NCBI GenBank assembly: GCA_030267965.1
Contig: BRYA01000977.1
Location: 1-33,387 of the forward strand
Origin: Triparma columacea
Lineage: Eukaryota > Sar > Bolidophyceae > Parmales > Triparmaceae
DNA length: 33,387 bases
Direction of reading: 5' to 3'
Under the pieces are notes generated by a model. That model was not told the DNA's origin. It saw only the letters and a program-made list of their open reading frames with translations, and ran no database searches. The position numbers and the translations under genes are program-made. This document shows positions 1 through 10,900 of the stretch, piece after piece; the first letter of the stretch is position 1; every line of letters starts with the position of its first letter.

Positions 1-68
1 TAACCCTAACCCTAACCCTAACCCTAACCCTAACCCTAACCCTAACCCTAACCCTAACCCTAACCCTA
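1..68. repeat. Telomeric repeat array, (CCCTAA)n
   Basis: Eleven uninterrupted TAACCC units followed by TA. Because the C-rich strand reads inward from base 1, this is a left chromosome end whose 3' overhang would be TTAGGG on the other strand. TTAGGG telomeres occur in many eukaryotes, including stramenopiles. The array is probably truncated by assembly, so its length here says nothing about the telomere in the cell. Confidence 0.97.
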
Positions 69-359
69 TAACACATTTACAACTCTCCAAAACTCCATAC
101 ACATCTACTACACTTCTATCTCACTCACAAACCACTAAAACACTGCCAAAACGCTTCAAAACTTCATACACATCTACTACACTTCCTCAATACTCACAAA
201 GCACTTTAACACTTCAACAATACATCTACTACGCTTCTTAAGTACTCACAAACCAATATAACACTCCCACAATACACAACATACACTTGACCACTTACAT
301 AATAATCAAACCATAACAAATCAAATAAATTTCTCCTACAAATGTTGCTGCCCTTTTAG
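69..359. repeat. Subtelomeric degenerate tandem repeat, no gene
   Basis: An A/C-rich stretch with three imperfect copies of a unit centred on the motif CATCTACTAC, at 102, 171 and 223, so spacing is about 69 then 52 bases. Each copy is followed by an ACTCACAAA-like segment and an ACACT-like end. No open frame of note is present. It probably also holds the 3' untranslated region of the adjoining minus-strand gene, whose stop codon is at 360-362. Confidence 0.6.
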
Positions 360-3300
360 TCACTCCTCATCCTCATATGGCACAACACTGCTTACTTTTG
401 CCTTCCCACCTCCAACCCCTATAATATCTACACCGTCAGCGCCTCCAACACTTGCCCTCCTAACACTTGCTCTCAAAGCACCTGCTAGACCACCCTCAGC
501 TTCAGCGTCAACACTTGCTTTCCTTACACTCTCTCTCCTTCTAGCATCTCCATCTGATGGAATAAAATCCACAGGTACCTTAGATTTCCTTACATCAGTA
601 AACCAATCTGGCTGCTCCTCATCCCATTTTGCCCAGTTCATCTCAACCCATTTCTTAACTTCTTCTTCAATTGAGACCCAATGATGCCTTGAGCGAGTGA
701 GGACTAGGAACTTTACTTTATCACTTTCTCCTTCAAGAAAATATGCCATTGACATATCCTTTGATCTTTGTGTACTCCAGAAGGTGTGCCAGTACTTTCT
801 CTCAATGTTCAAAAAGAAGACAGCAAAGCATAGAGTAGTCATTGGTATGAAATAGTTCACAATCAATGATGCAATATCAATTGCCTTGTCATCAACATGA
901 GGTGAAGCTATTAATATCGACATCGGTAGGCTTACCATTGTCAATAGAAGGCCAAACAACCAATAGGCTCCACTAACTTCATTAGGATGTCGAAAGTGAA
1001 CCATTGAAGTGAAATCTACAATGATCTTTACAATCACTCTGCAGAATATGCTATTCACAATCTCTACATTACCCTCTAATTGCTTCCAATACCAGAAGTC
1101 TCCCCTCAAAAACTTGATTAATAAGTACAAACAAAGGTCGGCTCCAATGTAGAGAAAGGCCCAACTTCCTCCCATCAAACCAAGAATGACTATTGTTGTA
1201 CACCTTATTAGAAGCATCCCCGCTGACAACATCAGCATCAAAACAAACACTACTGTTCTCTTGCTTGCATTTGCAGGTATATACCCATAGAAGGCTGGTG
1301 TTTCTTCTCTCCTAGTAGGGCTTGTGTCCCAGTCATAACTTATTGTTGCAGAGGCAAAGCCTGTGGTAATTGCTGACACTGCAACTGAAAGCCATGCTGA
1401 AATTCCAACCTCTTTGTCACTTGTTGCTATAGCCATAAGTTGGATGATCACTCCAGGGATTGCCTCAGCAAACATCTCAACACATTTCATAGCTGTCATC
1501 TCATCCATTGGGTCAATTGCAGCTCCAACCTCTTGCTTTGCTCCAGTTGCCACCCTGTAAGCATCAACTGCAGGCTTAAACCCAATCAAAATAGGAAACC
1601 ATTCCTTAAGCACCCTCTTCATCCCCAACTTTCTGTTTTGTCCCCAAACTGCAAGCATTTGAATCCCCATTGAAGCTACCAAACTTGACAGAGAGGCCTT
1701 AAAGTAACCATCCTTACCTCCAATCGAAAACGTGTACGTCACATACACATCAGTCAGTAAATCAGCGATACTAGTAATAGCACCAACAGTAACTCTTGCT
1801 TTTAACCCCCACAGCACGTCCTCCAACAGCCTGTAGCTAATTGTCTCAAGCATAGGTCTGAACCACTCATATTGCTCATCAAGCTCCTGTAAAGCAGGAA
1901 AATTCAAAATGAATGCATCTACAGCAGCAACTGGCTGAGTATTAATTGCCAAACTCCTAGCTAGAGACTCTCCAATCTCCCTTCCGTCCTTCTCCACCAG
2001 CTCGGCAGCCCTACCTTCTACCTTCCTTAACTTACACAATTTGTTCTTGACAACAGCGCCAAGCATAGGTGTGACAAACGGATACTTCTCTGCAGCTTGT
2101 CTCAGAGCGTATTTTTTTCTGATAAATGACCTAACAGCTTCCTCCTTTGTCATTCTTTTTTTCCTAAAACTCAATGCAACCAACAGTTGCTCACCCAACA
2201 ACTTTCCTATTTGATTAGGATCTAAATCTGCATAGTCTTGTGTTGTATCATTCATGGCATGAGAAGAAACCAATGCACCTCCATTGTCCAAGCCAACACT
2301 TGCTCTTCTAATACTTGCTCTTCTAATACTTGCTCTTCTAATACTTGCTCTTTTAATACTTGCTCGCACAGCACCTGCTAGACCACTGTCACCTTCAGCA
2401 TCAATCCTTGATCGCCTCATACTCTCTCTCTTTCTTGCATCTCCATCTGCTGGAATAAAGTCTACAGGTACTGTAGCTTTCCTTACATCAGTAAACCACT
2501 CTGGCTTCTCCTCTTCCCATTTAGCCCAGTTTAAGCCAACCCATTTCTTAATTTGTCCTTCAATCGAGACCCAATGATGCCTTGAATACCAGAAGATGCC
2601 AAACTTAATTTCATCACTTTCCCCTTCAAGGAAATATGCCATTGAATAGTCCTTTGATGTCTGTGTGCTCAAGAAGGTTTCCAAGTACTTCTTCTCAATG
2701 TTCAAAAAGAAGACAGCAAAGCACGTGGTAGTTAATGGTATGAAACACTTCGCAATTGATGATGCAATTTCAATTGCTCTCTCATCAACATGAGGTGAAG
2801 CTATTAATATCGACATTGGTAGACTTAACATAGTCAATAGAAGGCCAAACAACCAATAGGCTCCCCCAACTTCATTAGGATGTCGAAAGTGCACCATCGA
2901 AGTGAAATCTACAATGATCTTTACAATCACTCTGAATAGAATACTACTTACGATCTCTAAGTTACCCCCCGTGGGTATCCAGTACCAAAAGTCTCCCCTC
3001 AATATCTTAACCAAAATGTACAGGCCTACATCAGCGCCAATGTAGAGAAAGGCCCAACTACCCCCAATCAACCCAAGGAGAACTATTGTTGTACATCTTA
3101 TGAAAATCATCCCCGCTGACAACAACAACATTGACACAAATGCTAATGTTCTCTTTCTTGCTTTTGCTGGTATATACCCATAGAAGTCTGGTGACGCTTC
3201 TCTATTAGAAGGGTCTGTGTCATAATCATAACTAATTGTAGCTGAGGCAAAGCCTGTCGTAATTGCTGACACTGCAACTGAAAGCCATGCTGTAGTTTTA

Positions 3301-6300
3301 ACATCTTTGTCACTGGTTGCTATAGCCATGAGTTGAATTATCACTCCAGGGATTGCCTCAGCAAACATCTCAATCCCTTTTACACCTGTCATCTCCATCA
3401 TTGGGTCAGCTGCAGCCCCAACCTCTTGCTTTGCCCCAGTTGCTACCCTGTAGGCATCTACTGCAGGCTTGTACCCAAGCAAGATTGGAATCCACTCCTG
3501 CAACACCCTCGTCATCCCCAACTTCCTGTTTTGACCCCAAACACCAAACATCTGAAACCCAATAGACACTGCCAAACTTGCTGACGAAGCCTTGAAGTAC
3601 CCATACTTTTTATCACTCCAAAACATGTACGTCACATAAACATCAGTCAGCAAATCAACCATGCTTGTGGCTGCACCAACAGTGACCCTTGCCTTTAAGC
3701 CTAACTTAGACATCATAAATAATGTCATAACAATCTCCTCAAGCATGGGCCTTAACCACTTTTCTTTGTTCATAACCTCTTGCACTTCAGTGAACTGATG
3801 TGCCCACTCATCTACAGCATGAGCAGCAGTTGCTGTGGTCAACATGACTGCTGTCATTGCACTTCCAATCTCCCATCCCCTGGCTTCCTCCTCACTCTGC
3901 ATAACTCCCTCATTTGTCGCTCTTCTTTTAAGTTTGTTCATAACCACAGCATACAGCAGAGTCCTCATGAAACCATGCTGCTCTGTAGTCTCTCTCAGTG
4001 CCCTATTGGCAGCAATAAATTCCCTCACAACCTCTACCTTACTGTCCCCAATATTCCTTCTCTTCACTCTCTCCATCAGCTGCTCTCCAAACCTCTTACC
4101 ATCCTGTTCCCCTGCTTCAGTGCTCTTAAGAAGGTTGTCAAAGTAGTGAGCAGCTTCAGTTGCCAAGCTAAGGTGCTTGATAACACTCTTCTTGCTAGGA
4201 GCCTCCTTTCCTAAACCTTCTTGTCTAGTCAACAATACAACCTCCGTCTTATCTTGGTCTACCTCGCAAAACTTTGCAGCAGTAAAATGTCCTTTGTGTT
4301 TAATTGTGGCTACAAGAGTCTTGTTATTGACTCTGTGTAGCTCGAGCTGGGAGTCAACCTCACTTTTAAGGTTCCAGAAGAATGCTGCAACTTCCTTGTT
4401 GGATGCTCTCACAATTATTGAAGTCTTCCCCCATCCCATTCCTTTCTCTGCCTTAATCAATGTCTGCCCAGACAATGCACTACTGATCTCATGAGCTCCC
4501 ACAATCTCGTCGAAGTGACTTTCAATCCCTGGCGCTCCCTCAATTGCAATCTCCTGAAACTTTGCAATGATCTGCTGTCTCTTGAAGGCATCAATTGCTT
4601 TGCTCTCATCAAACTTCTTCTGCAATTCAATCATGTTGCTTGCATATCTAGTTGACAAGTAATTCATAACAAAACTAGGCACAGAGCCTTTGATGTCCAC
4701 CTTTACAGCAAATGTGACTCTAGTCTGGGGAACACCACTGGTGGTTGTGAGTGCCTCAAACATCCAGGTAGTTGCTGCCGATGCATGCACAGTTTGAGAG
4801 CCCAATGGGAAGTCTTTGTCAAGCATCTCAGTGTCTTTGTACACTGTCCAACATTTCTTTCCTCCCTCCTCTAACTGCCAACATCCAATTTGCCTCCACT
4901 CCCTATCAGAGAATCCTCTTACCCCAAGACTCCTCCTGTTTAAATAAAGCTGTGAGTGGCCATTCAATTTCTTTGTTTCGATCGCCTTGTAATTTTTCTC
5001 AAGTTTGGCCTGCCTCTCTCTTGAATCCTTAATGAACTCGTATGCCACACATTCTGCAAGTGAAGCATCAACAACAGCCTCACACACACCAAGGTTAACG
5101 CTTTCATCCTCGAGGTGCACAGCTTTCATCTTCACCCTGGGATCTGGACTCTTCAGATTCTTGAATTTCTTGCTTGTCATGCACCTTCTATAGAACTCCT
5201 TGCCGTCCCTCATTACCACCTCCTCCTCCTTTGTATAATCTTGAGGCTCATTCTTGATAATATTTGCAACGTATACCATAGCAGCACTGTCAATTTTGTC
5301 ATCACTCTGGTAAAACTTGTTCCGCAATTCAATCATGCTGCTTGCATACCCGGTTGTCAAGCGGTTCAATACAAAACTAGGCACAGAGCCCTTGATGTCC
5401 ACCTTTGAAGCAAATGTGACTTTAGTCTGGGGAACACCACCAGTGGTTGTGAGCGTTTCAAACATCCAGGTAGTTATTGCAGAAGCAAGAACAGTCCCAG
5501 AGCTCAATGGGAAGTCTTCCTTGAGCAAGTTGGTGTCTTTGTACACTGACCAGCATTTTTGACCTCCCTTCTCTTGCTCCCAGCATATAATTTGCCTCCA
5601 CTCCCTATCAGAAAGCCCTTGTACCCCAAGACTCCTCCTGGTCAAATACAGCTGTGAGTGGTTGTTCAGCTTCTTCGTTTTTATGGCCTTGTACTTTTTC
5701 CCAAGTTTAGCCAGCCTCTGCCTTGAATCTTTAATGAACTCGTATGCCACACATTCTGCAAGTGAAGCATCAACAACAGCCTCGCACATGCCTGTCACAA
5801 GGCTCTCACCCTCGATGTGCACAGCTTTCATCTTCACCCTAGGATCTGGACTATTCAAATTCTTGAATTTCTTGCTTGCCATGCAATCCATGTAGAACTT
5901 CTTGCCATCGCTAATTAGCGCCTCTTCCTCGTCAGTGTAATCCTGGGGCTCCTTATTGATGATATCCACTGTCTGCAGCAGCTTAAAGTTGTCAATCTCT
6001 TTGCTCTTGTCAAACTTCTTCCTTAAATCTGAGACTTGTCCGAGAAACCTTGGTGCAAGCTTGTTCATAATGGAAGAGTAGAAAACTCCACCAAGATCTA
6101 CCTTTGTTATGAAGGTCACTGATGTTTGTGGCACACCTCCAATAGGGTCAAGCGGCTCAAATACCCACATTGTGTGTGCCTTTGCTAAAACATTCCCAGC
6201 CTTCACTGGAAAGTCTACCTGAAGTTGGTCTGTGTCTGCAACATCAATAATAACTTTGCCATCATCTTGCTTGAACCAGGTAATTTTACTCCGACCATCA

Positions 6301-6995
6301 CGTGGAAAAAAACCAGGGAGACCAAGCTCTCTCGTTGTCACGTAGTAGTTGGTGTGGGGGTTTACTTTGATGACTTTCAAGAAGGTTATTCCATTCTTCT
6401 GAGCATTAACTTTCTCCCTGCTGTCTAGACCAACTATCTCATTTGCTGCACACTCCTCTACGCTCGCATCAACCACAGTAGTGGCAAAACCAGTCCCACT
6501 GCTTGCCCCATCAATATGAACTTGCTTCATCTTGACCCTTGGGTCAGGACTCTTCACATTCTTGATTTTTTTGCTTGCCATGCACTTCTCATAGAACTCC
6601 TTGCCATTCCTCATCACTGCTTCCTCCTCTTCGCTATAATCCTGCGGCTCATTCCTAATAATATTGGCAAGAGCCTCCAGCGCGGCTTGGTCAATCTCCT
6701 TATCAGTCTGTCTGGTGTTAATGACACTGACTGGGGACAGTTGGATCCCTTTGACTCTTTCGTCCTCCAAATTTTTGGCGTCGTCAAGCTTGCCGTTGGG
6801 ATCGTAGACGCGAGTAACGTGTCCCTTCTCCATATCATTGTCATTAATCAACTCAATAACATCGTCAGGAGCGCCAACAATCTCCTCATTTACTACGCTC
6901 TCTACGTCGCCATTCTCTTCTTGGTCAGTGGGCCCCCCCTCGTTGTCGTTTACGGCGACGACTTGCTCGTCCTCCTGCTTGGGGTTAACTTTCAT
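360..6995 (-). CDS. Giant START-repeat and duplicated multi-pass membrane protein
   Basis: Intronless gene for 2211 residues. I place the start at the ATG 6993-6995; the frame is open two codons further, but only to a TTG. Three homologous START-like lipid-binding repeats, spaced about 234 residues (702 and 699 bases), occupy roughly 115-330, 350-565 and 585-800, each opening with a PQDY(S/T)-EEE-KxFY-C-(A/T)SKK block. A fourth, diverged START-like segment lies at about 805-1000. Two copies of a membrane module follow (about 1095-1480 and 1730-2110), repeated at 1893 bases at DNA level, each with some eight or nine hydrophobic helices and sharing the motifs GLKARVTVGA, AEAIPGVIIQL and HFRHPNEV. 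Each module ends in a WxxWxEExPxWFTDVRK motif and a cluster of RRAS-type PKA consensus sites. Function is unknown; lipid sensing or transfer at a membrane is inference. The helices faintly recall XK-related scramblases, but I would not assign that. Very close to the telomere. Confidence 0.8.
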   Translation of the reverse strand: MKVNPKQEDEQVVAVNDNEGGPTDQEENGDVESVVNEEIVGAPDDVIELINDNDMEKGHVTRVYDPNGKLDDAKNLEDERVKGIQLSPVSVINTRQTDKEIDQAALEALANIIRNEPQDYSEEEEAVMRNGKEFYEKCMASKKIKNVKSPDPRVKMKQVHIDGASSGTGFATTVVDASVEECAANEIVGLDSREKVNAQKNGITFLKVIKVNPHTNYYVTTRELGLPGFFPRDGRSKITWFKQDDGKVIIDVADTDQLQVDFPVKAGNVLAKAHTMWVFEPLDPIGGVPQTSVTFITKVDLGGVFYSSIMNKLAPRFLGQVSDLRKKFDKSKEIDNFKLLQTVDIINKEPQDYTDEEEALISDGKKFYMDCMASKKFKNLNSPDPRVKMKAVHIEGESLVTGMCEAVVDASLAECVAYEFIKDSRQRLAKLGKKYKAIKTKKLNNHSQLYLTRRSLGVQGLSDREWRQIICWEQEKGGQKCWSVYKDTNLLKEDFPLSSGTVLASAITTWMFETLTTTGGVPQTKVTFASKVDIKGSVPSFVLNRLTTGYASSMIELRNKFYQSDDKIDSAAMVYVANIIKNEPQDYTKEEEVVMRDGKEFYRRCMTSKKFKNLKSPDPRVKMKAVHLEDESVNLGVCEAVVDASLAECVAYEFIKDSRERQAKLEKNYKAIETKKLNGHSQLYLNRRSLGVRGFSDREWRQIGCWQLEEGGKKCWTVYKDTEMLDKDFPLGSQTVHASAATTWMFEALTTTSGVPQTRVTFAVKVDIKGSVPSFVMNYLSTRYASNMIELQKKFDESKAIDAFKRQQIIAKFQEIAIEGAPGIESHFDEIVGAHEISSALSGQTLIKAEKGMGWGKTSIIVRASNKEVAAFFWNLKSEVDSQLELHRVNNKTLVATIKHKGHFTAAKFCEVDQDKTEVVLLTRQEGLGKEAPSKKSVIKHLSLATEAAHYFDNLLKSTEAGEQDGKRFGEQLMERVKRRNIGDSKVEVVREFIAANRALRETTEQHGFMRTLLYAVVMNKLKRRATNEGVMQSEEEARGWEIGSAMTAVMLTTATAAHAVDEWAHQFTEVQEVMNKEKWLRPMLEEIVMTLFMMSKLGLKARVTVGAATSMVDLLTDVYVTYMFWSDKKYGYFKASSASLAVSIGFQMFGVWGQNRKLGMTRVLQEWIPILLGYKPAVDAYRVATGAKQEVGAAADPMMEMTGVKGIEMFAEAIPGVIIQLMAIATSDKDVKTTAWLSVAVSAITTGFASATISYDYDTDPSNREASPDFYGYIPAKARKRTLAFVSMLLLSAGMIFIRCTTIVLLGLIGGSWAFLYIGADVGLYILVKILRGDFWYWIPTGGNLEIVSSILFRVIVKIIVDFTSMVHFRHPNEVGGAYWLFGLLLTMLSLPMSILIASPHVDERAIEIASSIAKCFIPLTTTCFAVFFLNIEKKYLETFLSTQTSKDYSMAYFLEGESDEIKFGIFWYSRHHWVSIEGQIKKWVGLNWAKWEEEKPEWFTDVRKATVPVDFIPADGDARKRESMRRSRIDAEGDSGLAGAVRASIKRASIRRASIRRASIRRASVGLDNGGALVSSHAMNDTTQDYADLDPNQIGKLLGEQLLVALSFRKKRMTKEEAVRSFIRKKYALRQAAEKYPFVTPMLGAVVKNKLCKLRKVEGRAAELVEKDGREIGESLARSLAINTQPVAAVDAFILNFPALQELDEQYEWFRPMLETISYRLLEDVLWGLKARVTVGAITSIADLLTDVYVTYTFSIGGKDGYFKASLSSLVASMGIQMLAVWGQNRKLGMKRVLKEWFPILIGFKPAVDAYRVATGAKQEVGAAIDPMDEMTAMKCVEMFAEAIPGVIIQLMAIATSDKEVGISAWLSVAVSAITTGFASATISYDWDTSPTRREETPAFYGYIPANASKRTVVFVLMLMLSAGMLLIRCTTIVILGLMGGSWAFLYIGADLCLYLLIKFLRGDFWYWKQLEGNVEIVNSIFCRVIVKIIVDFTSMVHFRHPNEVSGAYWLFGLLLTMVSLPMSILIASPHVDDKAIDIASLIVNYFIPMTTLCFAVFFLNIERKYWHTFWSTQRSKDMSMAYFLEGESDKVKFLVLTRSRHHWVSIEEEVKKWVEMNWAKWDEEQPDWFTDVRKSKVPVDFIPSDGDARRRESVRKASVDAEAEGGLAGALRASVRRASVGGADGVDIIGVGGGKAKVSSVVPYEDEE
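2298..2372 (-). repeat. 15-base minisatellite encoding RRASI phosphosite array
   Basis: Four copies of a 15-base unit (plus-strand ACTTGCTCTTCTAAT; the fourth with one C-to-T change) at 2298-2357, followed by a fifth partial unit. On the coding minus strand each unit encodes five residues, giving repeated R-R-A-S-I at about residues 1542-1566 of the giant protein. Being a multiple of three, gain or loss of units keeps the frame open. A shorter, non-identical cluster of the same kind (RASV-RRASV) follows the second membrane module, around 440-540. Confidence 0.9.
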
Positions 6996-7931
6996 GCTCA
7001 AGAGGGGGGGGAAGGCTGAAAGGTGGAAGGGTAGTTTGGGGATAAGTGAGATGTTTTTTGAAACGGTATCGGTCGCGGCGAGATAATGAGGGGCAACAAC
7101 AGTTGTCGCTAGTTAATATACGGCGATTGACTCCAGTGCAGTCAACCAACCCCACCGTCCTGGTCGAGGCACCAAGGTGGATTTGAGTTGCTCTTGTATT
7201 TTTACATTGCGGTCGTTTCTTCCTCAATTTACGTCTCGTATCCCCCGAGCTTGGGTCTCCCTGCACATTCTTACCTTCAACGAAGCTTACAGGGGCTAAT
7301 TCTTGGGGTTTACTTTGGCTGAGGACGGGGGGGGAGGGGAAAGGTGGGGGGGTTGTGAGGGATAAAGGGTGATAATATTCGTCAAAGAACCTCAGTAAGT
7401 CCGGGCGTAGGGTACAGTAAGCCCGAGAGTGTAGCAAAAATCTCCGTCGGGCATCTCATGAAGCTAAATAATCCGTGGAACCTCATATACTGGTCGGAGG
7501 TGGCGCCCCTGTGATATTTCTAATCACGGCCGAATTTGTGTTACTTATGCATTAAACGTTCTTATTGATAAACAATGGTCACTCCTCGTACGTCCTCACC
7601 ACTAAGTTTTCGTTTTTCTTGGTTCTTTTCCAAAATTCAGGGAAAATTGACAAAAAATCTGGAAGGAGAGAAGTGGGGCCAAAGCCCCAGAATAAAACCG
7701 TAGTGAGTGGCGGGTGACATGGCATGGATGGGCTGACCTTAACATTTATTGCGAAAGAATGCCCGCGAAAGCACCGTTATAGTTTTGCCGGTACTTTAAA
7801 ATTTTACCATATAGTCAGCAATAAAACGTTGAAATTTGTCATTCAAAAAGCTCACTCTAGTAGGCTCAAATCATCACGGGTCGATTTTTTTCTTCTTTCC
7901 CCCCCCCTCTCAATATTCCCTCTAACTTCAC
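6996..7931. other. Intergenic region between two minus-strand genes
   Basis: It should contain the promoter and 5' untranslated region of the giant START protein and the 3' end of the NCA2 gene. A 150-codon open frame (6985-7437, minus) overlaps the giant gene's start. It has no recognisable domain, is rich in Pro/Ser from C-rich runs and lacks splice-site support, so I do not call it. The part from about 7520 to 7930 becomes more A/T-rich. I see no RNA gene or clear regulatory element. Confidence 0.5.
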
Positions 7932-10900
7932 TTACGATAGTAGTTCCCCCTTGTTAGCCTGCGGGCTCAAGAATTCGTACGTCCTTGCCATCCTTCCCAG
8001 AATCTGCAGCTGTTGTTTCACGCTGACCGGCCCCCTCTCCCCCGCGATCTCTGCGAGGTCCTCAAAGATGTTGGGGAGGTCGGCCTTCTGGAATCTCCTC
8101 TGTTCCCTCCAAACGAGGGTCTGGGCTTCATGCAGGAGTAGGACAACCATGCCCCAGTCATTTTCATTTAGGGTCACCTCCCCTTCCCCTCCCTCCTTCC
8201 CCTTCGGCCCTCCTCCGCCGTAGCTCTTGGACGCAGCCCTTTCCCCAACTCCGCCGTCATCGTCAAAGCTCAGCCCGACCATTGGCTCCTTCTCAATGCT
8301 CCCAGACCTGATCCTCTCCTTGTACTTCCCGACCTGCAACCTCTGGGGGGGAGGGGGGGGCTTGTCCCTCATGACGAGGAGCCTTTCCATGTCCAGCAGT
8401 ATAGACCTCAAGGTTTCGTGAGTCTCCCTCTTTGACCTCCTCGTTCCAGGCATGAACATGTAGTAGACAGACTGTGTGTTGGGATGAGGGTTATGTGTGT
8501 ATTGTGGTTAGTTCAAAGGTGCAAGTTCTGGTCTATGTGGTTGTCGATGTGGTGGTCGTTGTGGTGGTACTTGTTTGAAAAGATGTGCCGAGCCCCCCCT
8601 CCCCCCCCTCACCTTGGCAATCTTGCGCAGGAACCAAATCCCAACACCCGCCGGGACCATGCTTCCGACGCGAATGTTGAACTGGATGGTTGGAGGGTGG
8701 AGGTGGGTCAGATGGCTAAGAACACTTCCATGCAGACAAACAATCTCCTAGCTCAACCCCCCGCCCCCCCCCTCCCAACTACTCTCTATCCCACGCATTC
8801 TCCCCACTTTCGACTCACCTCGTTAGCCTCCATCAAGTCGTCGATCGCTCCCATGGCCGTGAGTAGTTCCTTCTTCAGGAACTGCATCTCAATCAGGCTC
8901 ATCCTGACAATGTCCCCCGTGATGATGTTCTGGATCGTCTTCGTCGTGACCCCCTCCTCGAACTCCGCCTCAATTAAGCTAACGTCCATGGCATCAGACC
9001 TCTTGACCCTCTCCTCCTGCGGCATGTCCGGGTACGTGTCGTCGTGCCACGTGTGGAGCATCCTCTTCAGCGCGTTGCGGGTCTCCTCGAGGGCGGCGCG
9101 GTCGGTTATCTTGTCGCGAACGGAGCTGGTGAAGAACTCGTGGTAGAGGTAGTCTACGGGCTCCTTCACGTGCTCAACGTAAAAGGACATCATCTTCACT
9201 TGAGCCTTGGCGAAGGCTTTAACAAGAGGCGGGGCGAAGAGTGAAGGGGAGAGGGGAGGGGGGTGGGGGGGATAAGTTGAGAGTCGGAACTAGTGAAGAG
9301 CGTAACCCTAACCCTGCCTTTTGGCATAAGCCCTCAACCTCACCTGACTTAATTTCCCCCCACCTCTGCCCCACCATAACCGCCCCCGTGAGTGCTACAG
9401 GTACCGCGAACACATAGTACCACCTCCTCCTCATCCACCCCAGTCCCCTGAGCTTCTCCAGCCTCCTCTCCCTCTGGCACTCCATGTAACTGTCCATGCA
9501 GTCGACGAGGGCGTCGACCTCCTCGCACATTTGGGGGATAGAGGTTATCTCGATCCGTTCCTCACCGTCGACTACGAGCTGCCTAGCCCAACGGGGGGTG
9601 CTAACGGAAGGAAGAGGGGATAGGGGGGGGGGGATGTTGGCGTTTCGTACCATGGTTTATATTACCTAGCAAGCCTCTCCATAAACACACCAACGAATTC
9701 TCACCTCTCGTTTATTACGTCCAAGTCCCAGGTGCCTCCACCGAGACCCTCACCCCAGTTCTCCCCGTACATGAGTTTAGGCATGACTCCACCCCCTGCC
9801 CTGTGGAGTTGGTGCCTGTTTTTTGGGGAGGCGAATGCGGAGGGTTTAGATTTTGTCGTTTTTGGTATGTGGTATGTGGTGCAAATTGTGATCGTGTCAT
9901 TTAGGAATCCTTCCCACTGATGTGGTATATTTCATGGTGTCTGTTAATTTATTTCATCTTTTGCTTGAATGTATATTTCCTCACCTGACAAGTCTGACAG
10001 CGTCAACGCTCCAAGCGCTGAGTATGCCCTTATCTATGCTTACAGTTGGGTCCTGGCTCGCGCTAACAGGGACGCTGATTGCGCTTTGCATCTTGTTAAT
10101 AGCCGTCGTGCTAATTCAAAGTTTTGAGGTAAGGGTAATATCGTTCCCAGGGGCGTCAGCAGTTCGGGTTAGAAAATCAAAGGTTTCAGCCTTCCGTCAT
10201 CCTGTCCCTTTAAAAGGTCCCAGTCGCTCGCAAATCCTCACCTTCTATTCTTCCTTCCTAATTTGTCGTCCTCCCCCCCCCTCTGTTTTAGTTGTTCCGT
10301 CCCATGTTCCATCGCTTGCCATCCTCCCGTTTCCTCTTCCCCCTTTCCCTCCCCCCCATCTCCGCTCGCCGCCTGCTCGATTAGAGGTTGGAATAGTCCC
10401 CCGGCTTCGACGCCTGTCTGGTTGTAAGAGAGGAGACTAGGGTTCTGACGGTAGTAGAAACCACAAAGCTTCCGAAAGATACGACGACTCTCCATCATCA
10501 ATGCGAAGAAACGTCTCCAGAGCTGTAGGTGAGAGAGGTTGCGAATGACGATTAGGTCAGCCTTAAATTCGGTCGTTCAATAATACCTCAAAAAAAATCC
10601 CTCTAACCCTTTCTTCGTTGCTCCCTCCTCAGTAAGTATCCTATTTCTTCCTTAGAAAAACAAAACACACACACACACGCACTCCCAGAAACACTCCCAC
10701 ACCCACTTCCACACTTTCCCTAACCCTACTCCACGTTAACTCTGCGCCTTCGGCGCCTCCAAAATCTCACCTCAACATACCCTCCCTTCCTTAAAAACCC
10801 TTCCTCCCCTACCTCCTCCCCTTCCTCTTCCCCTCCACCTTCAAACCAAGTTTCCCCACCCCCCCATCTTTCATTTGCTCCCAAAACCCCCCATCCAGTA

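Noticed and set aside
6985..7437. 150-codon minus-strand frame upstream of the giant gene
   Set aside because: No domain, composition dominated by runs of Pro/Ser/Thr, and it overlaps the start of a well-supported gene in another frame.
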